Source: an uncultured Coriobacteriaceae bacterium
GTDB lineage: Bacteria > Actinomycetota > Coriobacteriia > Coriobacteriales > Eggerthellaceae
Length of the DNA: 24,350 bases
Direction: 5' to 3'
Assembly (NCBI GenBank): GCA_902781245.1
Contig: CACZIP010000003.1
Span: 1-24,350, forward strand
Made by a program: the position numbers and the translations under genes. Below the pieces are notes generated by a model. It did no database searches, was not told the origin of the DNA, and worked only from the letters and a program-made list of their open reading frames with translations. Position 1 is the first letter of the stretch. Every line of letters starts with the position of its first letter. Positions 15,168 through 22,287 of this stretch are shown here, in pieces.

Positions 15168-16332
15168 CCCCTCTCAGATAATCGATGAGGGGAAGGAAGT
15201 CTTTCATGCCCGCAAAACCTCGGACATCGTAGTCAACCGATCGCCCCGCAAGGGGGTTTCCGGATGCATAGATTCTGTTCACCACCATGCCCTTTTGTGC
15301 AAGGGCGGCCAAAATGAACTTGCCTAGGAAGGTTTCATTCTTGGCACTCTCGGGAGCATCGAGATATTCCTGGTCGTAGGCATCGAGCTCGAAATCGCAG
15401 ATGGAGCACCCCGATAGCTCCTCTCCAAACGCGCGCCAATCACAGCATGTATCGTCATCAAGTTGGCGCTTTTGGAGGATTGTCTTTATGCGCGATTCGT
15501 GCGCAGCGACCGCAGCGGTGTCGTACATGTCTTTCCTGAAAGGTCCGTTAATTCCGCGCAGGCATTTCAAGGCGTACACCATCTGGCAAAACGCTTGATA
15601 ATATTCGGCGGGGTTGTCTTTCAGCACCTCTTCGTAGTCGGCCCAGGCGGGGACGTAACGATATCGTGCGAAGCTGTAGTCGGGTAGATGCCCTGCTCGC
15701 CCGTGGCCCAAGTTCATGACAGCGCTTTCGCTGGGTTGGTATGCGCTGTTCACGTAAATACCTGCGTCCAAATCGTCCGATGCCCTCGGGTTGTGTTTGA
15801 ACTTAACAGGCCGTTCCTCGAAAACCCCTTCGTTCTCTGAGGGGAGCAATTCGACGAAAAACCGGTTCGTGTTGTTGATGACGAACGATGGTGTGCCCGC
15901 AAAATAGCGGTGGGCCCAGGTGTCGGCAAGCACGTGCATGGCCAGGCCTGCCGCTTGCGTACCGTGATCCTGCGCGAGGTTCACCGTGTCGACCAAGAGG
16001 TCGCTGTTCGGCCCGCAAATCATCCGGTACTTATTGCGGTACTGTTTGCCGCCCTTGTGCACTGGTGCGGAGAGGTCGTAAGGCAAGAAGTGGAACGAAG
16101 CCCAAATACGCGTGATGTTCATGAGCCTGATCACGTCGAATCTCATCTGGGTCATCTCGCCCGTCAATTGCGTTGTTGCTGCAGACAGGGGGCCGCCGAT
16201 GCGCTTGAGGAACGTTTTCGAGCAATGGTCGACCAGCTGCGCGCTATAGCAGATTTCCAAGCTTTCTTCGTGCGAGCAACCCGCCAGGTAAGCAGCGCAG
16301 TAGGTGCCGTAGTAGTGGAAGCTTTTCTCCAT
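15151..16332 (-). CDS. DUF6765-like protein, possible metal-dependent hydrolase
   Basis: A 393-residue protein without a clear signal peptide. It begins MEKSFHYYGTYCAAYLAG and continues with ICYSAQLVDHC. Near residue 140 is AMHVLADTWAHRYFAG. The spaced His/Asp/His residues in predicted helices recall the zinc phospholipase C/P1 nuclease fold, and I recognise the whole as resembling DUF6765. Enzymatic activity is inferred, not shown. The start at 16332 is preferred over one 17 codons upstream: it fits the family N-terminus, has TAGGTG upstream, and falls 8 bases after the previous stop. It is flanked in the operon by two membrane proteins, suggesting work near the membrane. Confidence 0.65.
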   Translation of the reverse strand: MEKSFHYYGTYCAAYLAGCSHEESLEICYSAQLVDHCSKTFLKRIGGPLSAATTQLTGEMTQMRFDVIRLMNITRIWASFHFLPYDLSAPVHKGGKQYRNKYRMICGPNSDLLVDTVNLAQDHGTQAAGLAMHVLADTWAHRYFAGTPSFVINNTNRFFVELLPSENEGVFEERPVKFKHNPRASDDLDAGIYVNSAYQPSESAVMNLGHGRAGHLPDYSFARYRYVPAWADYEEVLKDNPAEYYQAFCQMVYALKCLRGINGPFRKDMYDTAAVAAHESRIKTILQKRQLDDDTCCDWRAFGEELSGCSICDFELDAYDQEYLDAPESAKNETFLGKFILAALAQKGMVVNRIYASGNPLAGRSVDYDVRGFAGMKDFLPLIDYLRGGGELG

Positions 16333-16340
16333 GCTGACAC

Positions 16341-16826
16341 CTACTCCGTCTGCTTGTTCAGCTGTCTCAGGCGCACAGCACAACGAATCATGAGGATTAA
16401 CGTGATAAACGAGGTTGCATCGATGGCGATCGAAACCGCTGCGTCGAAGAACGACATGTTGACGGATGTGCCGAAAGCGAGGCTTGCGATGGAAAAAACG
16501 TTCGCTACTGCAATGAACCCCGCAACGATCAGGTAGAAGCTCCCTTTCTTCTCACCATGTCCTTCCGCGCGCGCCGATAGTCCGACAAACATTCGGATGA
16601 ACAGGTCGAAACAGGATACAACGATGGCAGTGATGAAGATGGCAGGCAACGGAGTGCCGCTGTTGAAATGGAGGAGCTGGAAAACCGCTTCCTCGTTGTA
16701 GAGCGCGAACAGCAGGGCGATTTTCACCAGCGTCCACGTTCCGAACGCGATGACGCCAGCGCCGACGACTGCCAGCGTATCCTGAAGTCGGCGCAACTGC
16801 GCTTGTCTTGTCGGTTCCGCTTTCAT
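16341..16826 (-). CDS. Four-helix integral membrane protein, unknown function
   Basis: I do not recognise a family. The 161-residue product has four predicted membrane helices: roughly VVGAGVIAFGTWTLVKIALL, a second around FITAIVVSCFDLFIRMF, a third around FYLIVAGFIAVANVFSI, and a last one ending in LILMIRCAV. Short charged loops (for example RAEGHGEKKG) connect them. I chose the ATG at 16826 because a GGA precedes it at proper distance; an ATG at 16844 has no ribosome binding site. It is the first gene of the minus-strand operon with the DUF6765-like and HdeD-like genes, and its stop is 8 bases from the next start. Confidence 0.65.
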   Translation of the reverse strand: MKAEPTRQAQLRRLQDTLAVVGAGVIAFGTWTLVKIALLFALYNEEAVFQLLHFNSGTPLPAIFITAIVVSCFDLFIRMFVGLSARAEGHGEKKGSFYLIVAGFIAVANVFSIASLAFGTSVNMSFFDAAVSIAIDATSFITLILMIRCAVRLRQLNKQTE

Positions 16827-16853
16827 TTGTTCCACATGATACATTCGGCGGGC

Positions 16854-16989
16854 TTGCGGTAATAGCCGAAAAGCTATTTACTATGAGTAAATTTAAAGCA
16901 TTTGGAGGTTATGAATCTCGGCCTTTGCTTCGTGCGAAAAACGAAGCAAAACACCCTGTTACAGACCTCGCTTGATGTTAGCGGAGGTC
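16854..16989 (+). promoter_or_regulatory. Structured divergent region upstream of purE
   Basis: This gap holds several dyads. AATAGC/GCTATT is at 16861-16878, and TTTACT/AGTAAA at 16877-16891. A perfect 10-bp hairpin (16924-16933 with 16941-16950) and a GACCTC/GAGGTC hairpin (16964-16989) follow. TTGCGG (16854-16859) and TTTACT (16877-16882) at 17-base spacing could be a promoter giving a ~165-base purE leader; a TACAAT at 17002-17007 is a later alternative. I do not recognise a known purine riboswitch. A short frame from ATG 16911 runs into purE and is not convincing. Confidence 0.4.
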
Positions 16990-17053
16990 CGAATAGTACA
17001 GTACAATACTTCGACAGAATTGCTTTATTTGATGCATGTCAGAAGGAGAGGAT

Positions 17054-17521
17054 ATGGCAAACGCAGCGAAACCCGTCATCGGAATCATAATGGGCTCGAC
17101 GTCGGACATGCCGACCATGGAAGCATGCATGGCCCAGCTCGACGAGTTCGGTGTTCCATATGAGGTGAAAATCGCGAGCGCACATCGCAAGCCCGCCGAA
17201 GTGCATGATTGGGCGACAACTGCCCATGAGCGCGGCATCAAGGTCATCATCGCCGCCGCTGGCAAGGCTGCACATCTTGGCGGCGTCGTGGCTGCGTACA
17301 CGCCATGCCCCGTTATTTGCGTGCCGATGAAGACGAGCGACCTTGGCGGTCTTGACTCGCTGTTGTCGATGGTCCAAATGCCCAGCGGCGTGCCTGTTGC
17401 GTGCGTTGCCATCAACGGCGCGAAGAACGCGGCTATCTTGGCTGTGCAAATGCTCGGCACGGGCGACGAGGAGGCTCGTCAGAAGATAGTCGATTTCAAG
17501 GCGGCCATGGCCGAAGCCTAG
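17054..17521 (+). CDS. purE: N5-carboxyaminoimidazole ribonucleotide mutase
   Basis: PurE converts N5-CAIR to CAIR in de novo purine synthesis. It is a 155-residue class I type, with GIIMGSTSDMPTM at the N-terminus, ASAHRKPAEV, then AAAGKAAHLGGVVA and GLDSLLSMVQMPSGVPVA. The class I pattern is normal, although AGAGGAAHLPG is the more usual form of the loop that here reads AAAGKAAHLGG. The start at 17054 has AGAAGGAGAG upstream; the in-frame ATG at 17036 lacks a site and adds six residues. purK is not in the window, and purA/purD lie 13 kb away, so the pathway genes are dispersed. A hairpin with a T-run follows the stop. Confidence 0.93.
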   Translation: MANAAKPVIGIIMGSTSDMPTMEACMAQLDEFGVPYEVKIASAHRKPAEVHDWATTAHERGIKVIIAAAGKAAHLGGVVAAYTPCPVICVPMKTSDLGGLDSLLSMVQMPSGVPVACVAINGAKNAAILAVQMLGTGDEEARQKIVDFKAAMAEA

Positions 17522-17529
17522 CATCGAGC

Positions 17530-17562
17530 ATGGGGCAGGGGGCAGTCCCCTGTTCCATTTTT
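17530..17562 (+). terminator. Terminator-like hairpin abutting the iorA ribosome binding site
   Basis: A 12-bp stem with two G-T pairs (17530-17541 with 17547-17558) and a 5-nt loop is followed by TTTTT (17558-17562). AGGAAGG, the iorA ribosome binding site, begins at the next base. It could terminate purE transcription or act as an attenuator for iorA. Too little space remains after it for a separate iorA promoter. Confidence 0.7.
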
Positions 17563-17575
17563 AGGAAGGGGTTTC

Positions 17576-20305
17576 ATGACAAAGAAACTGCTGATGGGAA
17601 ACGAGGCGATGGCGCATGCCGCCCTTGAGGCGGGCGTTCGCGTCGTGGCGGGTTACCCCGGCACCCCATCGTCCGAAATCGTCGAGACCGTTGCGAAGCT
17701 ACATGCATCGGGTGCTGCTCATGGCGTTCATGTGGAATGGTCGACGAACGAGAAAGTGGCGCTCGAGGTGCTGTTCGGCGCTTCGCTCGCAGGCGCCCGC
17801 GGTTTGTTCACGTGCAAGCAAATGGGCCTCAACGTTGCAAGCGACGCGCTCATGAGCTTGAACTACGTGAGCGTGCGCGGAGGGCTCGTGCTGGTCGTCG
17901 CCGACGATCCGGGTCCCATTTCATCGCAAACCGAACAGGATACGCGCAGGTTTGCGTCGTTCGCCAAAGTGCCGGTGCTCGATCCTGCCACGCCCGAGCA
18001 GGCGTTCGACATGATCAAGGCTGCATTCGAGTTGTCCGAACGCTATCACACGCCCGTTATCGTCCGCCCGACCACGCGCGTCGATCATGCTTCTGCATTC
18101 TTCGACGTCGAAGACGAGACGCATGCGCTCGAGGTGCCTGAAGACGGGTTCGAGCGCGACGTTTCGAAATGGGTCATTTTCCCTCGGCGCGCTTACCAAG
18201 CGCACGGCGAAATCAACGAGCGTCTCGCCGACATCGCGCACGATTACGCGAACGACGAGGCTTTCAAGGTGTTCAACCAAATCGAAGGTTCCTCCGAAGC
18301 TGTTTACGGCATCATCGCAGGCGGCATAAGCGCAGCTTATGCTCGCGAAGCGCTCCGCATGGTCGAAGCACGCGCGGCCGAAGCAGGTTGTGACGCGCCG
18401 CCTTACAAGTTCATGCAAGTGGGCACTCCGTACCCATTCCCCGAAGAGGCCGCGGTCGAGTTCATGACCGGATTGAGCGATATTCTGGTCTTCGAAGAGC
18501 TTGACTATGTCATCGAGGACGAGCTTGCAAAACTCGCCGGTCGTGCTCATATGACCGTCAACATCCACGGCAAGCTTACGAACGAAGTGAAGAGGCGCGG
18601 CGAGAACGACGTCGACGACATCGCCATGCGCATCGAGAAGTTCCTTGGGCTGGCTGGACGCATGCGCCGCTATCGTTTCGAGATGCGCAGGCGCGACGAT
18701 TACGTGGCTCCTGTCAGCTACGAGGACGAGCTGCCCGTACGCCCGCCCGTGCTGTGCCCTGGCTGTCCTCACAGGGGCAGCTTCTATGCCATCAAGCAGG
18801 CGCTCGGCAAAACGCCAGCCGTCATGTGCGGAGACATCGGCTGCTATACGCTCGGAAACGCCAAGCCGCTCGAGGTGGTCGACACCTGCCTGTGCATGGG
18901 CGCCGGCATTACGATGGCGCAAGGGCTCTCGACTGTCGACCCCGGCAAGAAGGCCATCGCCTACGTTGGCGATTCCACTTTCTTCGCTAGCGGCATGACA
19001 GGGTTGGCCAATGCGGCGTACAACGGGCATGACGTCACGGTCATGGTTCTCGACAACGCGACAACGGCCATGACGGGCACTCAGCCGCATCCTGGCACCG
19101 GCCAAACGCTCATGGGGCCGAAGAACACACCGCTTTCCATCGAACGCGTGCTCAATGCAAACGGTTTCAACCATGTTTACCATGCCAACCCGCTCGACAA
19201 GGACAGCTCGATCGTTGCTGTGAAAGCAGCTATCTCCTACGAGGGGCCCTCGGCTGTGATCTTCGAGTCGCCGTGCATCCAGCTGTCCAAACCCGGCGAG
19301 CCCGTTGTGATTGATGTGGAGAAATGCACGGGCTGCAAGAAGTGCATCACCTCGATCGGCTGCCCGGCCATCGGGTTCGATCCCAAGAGGGAAGGGCCGC
19401 GTTCGAAGGATAGAGGGCAGGCATTCATTGATCCAGCACTTTGCAACGGCTGCGACCTTTGCACCCAGGTGTGCCCGACACATGCAATCGAGACCCCGCT
19501 TTCGCGCTCGGAAGGCAAGCGGAAGGGCTTGGTCTCGACGCCTTCGATCGCGGAGCTCGATTCTGCTTCTATGCCGCAACCCCCTCAAGTACTTGATGTG
19601 CTGGAGTCGGCTGCCGCATCCGATGCGGCCAGGCGAGCCGAATCGGTTGAAGTCGTGAAAGACGATCCGGTTGATTCGCTTGAAACCGTCGAGGAGGCTG
19701 TGGTCACCATCGATGATTCCGCCGTTGTCGAAGAAGCCGATGAACCGGTAAACGCCGAAGTTTACGAGGCTGAAGTGCCTGATGAAACCGAGGCCGAAGA
19801 AGAGGTTGCAGGCGACGAAATCGTGGTTGATGAAGCCGATGACGCTGAAGCCACAGCAGACGAGGTTGAAGGTTTCGAGCCTGGTGATGGCGAGGCTGAT
19901 GAAGCAGAACAGGTCGATGAGCTTGATCAGGTTGATACGGCCGATGAAGTTGGCCAAATCGACGTGACTGACAAAGTCGAACAAATCGACGACGCCACCA
20001 ACGCTGACCCCATGGCGTTCTTGCAGGATGAAGTTATTTGGGGCAGCTCAACCGACTGGGGTGCCGAGCCGGTGGAGTCGAACGGGCAGATGGGCTACAA
20101 GCCCCTCAAGCTTGGCGAAGGGCATCTTATCAACACCGTTACACTGCAGGATGAACTCCGCGCATCGCGCGATGACCTTTCGTCGCGCATGTCTTCGATT
20201 TTCGGAGGCTTTGGCAAAAAGAAGAAGAAAAAGAAGAAGAAAGGCTCCGCTTCTGCCAATAAGGCCGGCGATAAGTCGCAGAAGGGAGGAGGCCCCGATG
20301 CTTAA
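17576..20305 (+). CDS. iorA: Indolepyruvate:ferredoxin oxidoreductase alpha subunit with acidic/poly-lysine C-terminal extension
   Basis: IorA/IorB oxidise aryl-2-oxo acids such as indolepyruvate to aryl-acetyl-CoA, reducing ferredoxin. The N-terminal pyrimidine-binding domain has AGYPGTPSSEIVE. The TPP domain has LCPGCPHRG (Cys394 and Cys397), MCGDIGCYTLG, and YVGDSTFFASGMTGL. A ferredoxin domain follows with two 4Fe-4S sites: CTGCKKC plus a fourth Cys (from Cys584), and CNGCDLCTQVCP (from Cys623). Family members end soon after this, near 600-650 residues. This protein runs to 909. The extra tail has an acidic linker (about residues 691-812, roughly 50 Asp/Glu in 120), a block with VIWGSSTDWG and LINTVTLQDEL, nine lysines (881-889) and a Ser/Gly/Lys-rich end. 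The gene overlaps iorB by 8 bases. Confidence 0.95.
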   Translation: MTKKLLMGNEAMAHAALEAGVRVVAGYPGTPSSEIVETVAKLHASGAAHGVHVEWSTNEKVALEVLFGASLAGARGLFTCKQMGLNVASDALMSLNYVSVRGGLVLVVADDPGPISSQTEQDTRRFASFAKVPVLDPATPEQAFDMIKAAFELSERYHTPVIVRPTTRVDHASAFFDVEDETHALEVPEDGFERDVSKWVIFPRRAYQAHGEINERLADIAHDYANDEAFKVFNQIEGSSEAVYGIIAGGISAAYAREALRMVEARAAEAGCDAPPYKFMQVGTPYPFPEEAAVEFMTGLSDILVFEELDYVIEDELAKLAGRAHMTVNIHGKLTNEVKRRGENDVDDIAMRIEKFLGLAGRMRRYRFEMRRRDDYVAPVSYEDELPVRPPVLCPGCPHRGSFYAIKQALGKTPAVMCGDIGCYTLGNAKPLEVVDTCLCMGAGITMAQGLSTVDPGKKAIAYVGDSTFFASGMTGLANAAYNGHDVTVMVLDNATTAMTGTQPHPGTGQTLMGPKNTPLSIERVLNANGFNHVYHANPLDKDSSIVAVKAAISYEGPSAVIFESPCIQLSKPGEPVVIDVEKCTGCKKCITSIGCPAIGFDPKREGPRSKDRGQAFIDPALCNGCDLCTQVCPTHAIETPLSRSEGKRKGLVSTPSIAELDSASMPQPPQVLDVLESAAASDAARRAESVEVVKDDPVDSLETVEEAVVTIDDSAVVEEADEPVNAEVYEAEVPDETEAEEEVAGDEIVVDEADDAEATADEVEGFEPGDGEADEAEQVDELDQVDTADEVGQIDVTDKVEQIDDATNADPMAFLQDEVIWGSSTDWGAEPVESNGQMGYKPLKLGEGHLINTVTLQDELRASRDDLSSRMSSIFGGFGKKKKKKKKKGSASANKAGDKSQKGGGPDA

Positions 20306-20891
20306 CGTCATGCTGACCGGAGTGGGCGGGCAGGGCACCGTCCTCGCTGCAAAGGTGTTTGCCCAGGCCGCGCAGGAGAAAGGCTGGCACGTGCGCACCG
20401 CCGAGACGATCGGAATGGCGCAGCGCGGCGGTTCGGTCGTTTCCCATGTGCGCATGGGAAACGATGGGGAAGAGGTGTTCTCGCCGCTCATTGCTGAGGA
20501 AACGGCCGATATGATCATTGCGTTCGAGCCTGCTGAAGGTGCGCGCGTTTTGCCATACCTGAGCAGTGACGGCGTGCTCGTCACAGCCGAGACTGCAATT
20601 CAGCCAGTGACTGCTGCATTGGCCGTCAATCCGTACCGCGGATCCGACGTCATCGACCGCTTGTACTCCATGTTCGAAGCCGGGTCAAACCGCCTGGTCG
20701 TCGTTCCCGATGAATGGGTTCTCGATCAGTTGGGAAACCGCAAGGCGCTCAACACCGTTCTGCTTGCCAGCGCCATTGCGACCGAACGCTTGCCGCTATC
20801 GATCGACGACCTGCGCGCTGCCATCAAGGCGTGCGTGAAACCGCAATTCGTCGATATGAATCTCGAGGCAATCGACATCGCCGTCGGGTAA
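20298..20891 (+). CDS. iorB: Indolepyruvate:ferredoxin oxidoreductase beta subunit
   Basis: A 197-residue gamma-type subunit of the 2-oxoacid:ferredoxin oxidoreductase family. It opens with the family motif VMLTGVGGQGTVLAAKVFA and continues with ETIGMAQRGGSVVSHVRMG, the CoA/TPP-contact segment. It completes the IorAB heterodimer. The start ATG overlaps the iorA stop by 8 bases and has GGAGG at 20287-20291, so translation is probably coupled. Its frame is also open upstream through the iorA tail, which is noted as a finding. paaK follows 38 bases later. Confidence 0.95.
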   Translation: MLNVMLTGVGGQGTVLAAKVFAQAAQEKGWHVRTAETIGMAQRGGSVVSHVRMGNDGEEVFSPLIAEETADMIIAFEPAEGARVLPYLSSDGVLVTAETAIQPVTAALAVNPYRGSDVIDRLYSMFEAGSNRLVVVPDEWVLDQLGNRKALNTVLLASAIATERLPLSIDDLRAAIKACVKPQFVDMNLEAIDIAVG

Positions 20892-20929
20892 CATATATGC
20901 GCTATTAACGAAGGGGAAAGAAGATCATT

Positions 20930-22165
20930 ATGAAGATGCAACCCGCACAATTAGAGGCAATTACCAAAGAGCTCGCCACGCTGAAGGAGCGCTCGCCGTT
21001 CTATGCGAAGCGATTCGAGGGCATCGATCTGGGTGACATCAAGACCCAGGCTGATTTCGAGAAGTTGCCGTTCACTGACAAAGGCGATTTGCGTGAGGCT
21101 TATCCGCTTGGATTGTCTGCCGTTCCGCAAGAGAAGATTGTCCGCATCCACTCGTCGTCGGGTACGACTGGCACGCCGGTCATCATCCCGTACACCAAGA
21201 AGGACGTTGAGGATTGGGCCATCCAGTTCGCTCGCTGCTACGAGTACGCTGGGGTGACGCCTTCCGATCGCGTCCAGATCACGCCAGGTTACGGTTTGTG
21301 GACGGCCGGCATCGGCTTCCAGGCTGGTTGCGAGCTTTTGGGCGCCATGGCCATCCCCATGGGCCCGGGCAATACCGAAAAGCAGCTGCAGTTCATGGTC
21401 GACATGGAATCCACAGTGTTCACCGCCACTGCGAGCTATGCGTTGCTCATTGCCGAGGAAGTTGAAAAGCGCGGCATCAAGGACAAGATCAAACTCAAGA
21501 AGCTCATCACTGGTTCCGAGCGTGCGGGCGAGAAGATCCGTAAGCGCATCATCGACGGGCTCGGAGTCGAGTACTACGACATTTACGGCCTCACCGAGGT
21601 ATACGGCCCCGGCATCGGTATCAACTGCCAATACGGTCATGGCATGCATATCTGGAGCGACTATGTTTACCTCGAGGTCATCAACCCGGAGACGGGCGAG
21701 ACCGTGCCCGATGGCGAATGGGGCGAGATCGTTCTCACCACGCTGCAAAAAGAGGGTGCGCCGCTCATCCGCTTCCGCACACATGACTTGTCGCGCATCA
21801 TCCCAGGTGAGTGCGAATGCGGTCATAACGAGCATCCGCGCCTCGACACCCTCACCGGTCGCTCCGACGACATGATGAAAATCCACGGTGTCAACGTGTT
21901 CCCGGCCCAAATCGAAGAACTCCTGCAGGAGTTCCCCGAGCTGTCGAGCGAGTATCAGATTCGCATCTCACACTTGGACGGCCGCGACACCATGCGCATT
22001 TACATCGAGGCTCCCGGCACGTTGGACTGGGCGCAAACCTCGAAGGCCGTTGCATCGCGTGCGAAGAGCAAGATTGGCTTCACGCCGCTCGTGAAGATCG
22101 TCGAACTCGGCTTCCTGCCGCGTAACGAAAAGAAGACCAAGCGCGTTTTCGACGAGCGCGACTAG
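20930..22165 (+). CDS. paaK: Phenylacetate-CoA ligase family (AMP-forming)
   Basis: A 411-residue adenylate-forming enzyme that interconverts aryl-acetates and aryl-acetyl-CoA using ATP. The ATP-binding loop SSSGTTGTP is at residues 75-83. The YGLTEVYGPG motif, then LIRFRTHDLSRI, and the C-terminal hinge GRSDDMMKIHGVNVFP are all family hallmarks. The C-terminal lysine region (FLPRNEKKTKRVFDER) is intact. Its place directly after iorAB suggests it acts on indoleacetate, phenylacetate or similar products of aromatic amino acid breakdown. The direction in vivo (acid activation or CoA release) cannot be told. The ribosome binding site is a loose GA-rich stretch. A long inverted repeat follows. 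Confidence 0.92.
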   Translation: MKMQPAQLEAITKELATLKERSPFYAKRFEGIDLGDIKTQADFEKLPFTDKGDLREAYPLGLSAVPQEKIVRIHSSSGTTGTPVIIPYTKKDVEDWAIQFARCYEYAGVTPSDRVQITPGYGLWTAGIGFQAGCELLGAMAIPMGPGNTEKQLQFMVDMESTVFTATASYALLIAEEVEKRGIKDKIKLKKLITGSERAGEKIRKRIIDGLGVEYYDIYGLTEVYGPGIGINCQYGHGMHIWSDYVYLEVINPETGETVPDGEWGEIVLTTLQKEGAPLIRFRTHDLSRIIPGECECGHNEHPRLDTLTGRSDDMMKIHGVNVFPAQIEELLQEFPELSSEYQIRISHLDGRDTMRIYIEAPGTLDWAQTSKAVASRAKSKIGFTPLVKIVELGFLPRNEKKTKRVFDERD

Positions 22166-22198
22166 AAGTTGCGCGCGGGCGGCACACCGCCTCCTTGA

Positions 22199-22280
22199 GC
22201 AAAATGGCACGGTGCTCCCAGGGAAGGGTGTGCCATTCCAACATGGCACACCCTTCCCTGGGAGCACCGTGCCATTTTGC
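22199..22280. repeat. Long perfect inverted repeat, element 2 (38-bp stem, 6-nt loop)
   Basis: Positions 22199-22236 are the exact reverse complement of 22243-22280. The element fills most of the gap between the converging paaK (stop 22165) and citrate synthase (end 22288) genes. Each arm holds ATGGCAC, then the core TGCTCCCAGGGAA, then GTGTGCCAT. Thus each arm is itself bounded by inverted ATGGCAC/GTGCCAT and could fold alone. The core and outer ATGGCAC are shared with element 1 at 1631-1698. A TTTT inside the outer stem on each strand could help it work as a two-way terminator. Confidence 0.93.
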
Positions 22281-22287
22281 CGTTCTG

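Noticed and set aside
16924..16950. Intrinsic terminator before purE
   Set aside because: The stem is perfect, but there is no T-run after it on either strand and no upstream gene on that strand to terminate.
16911..17090. Short + strand frame starting beside GGAGG before purE
   Set aside because: GGAGG is only two bases from the ATG, the frame runs into purE, and the peptide resembles nothing. I treat it as part of the leader, not a gene.
17921..19984. 687-codon open frame on the minus strand
   Set aside because: It lies wholly antisense to iorA, which has clear catalytic and iron-sulfur motifs. The frame is rich in His, Arg and Cys, has no recognisable domain, and is explained by GC-rich codon use that avoids antisense stops.
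20951..21910. 319-codon open frame on the minus strand
   Set aside because: Antisense to paaK, with no recognisable domain.
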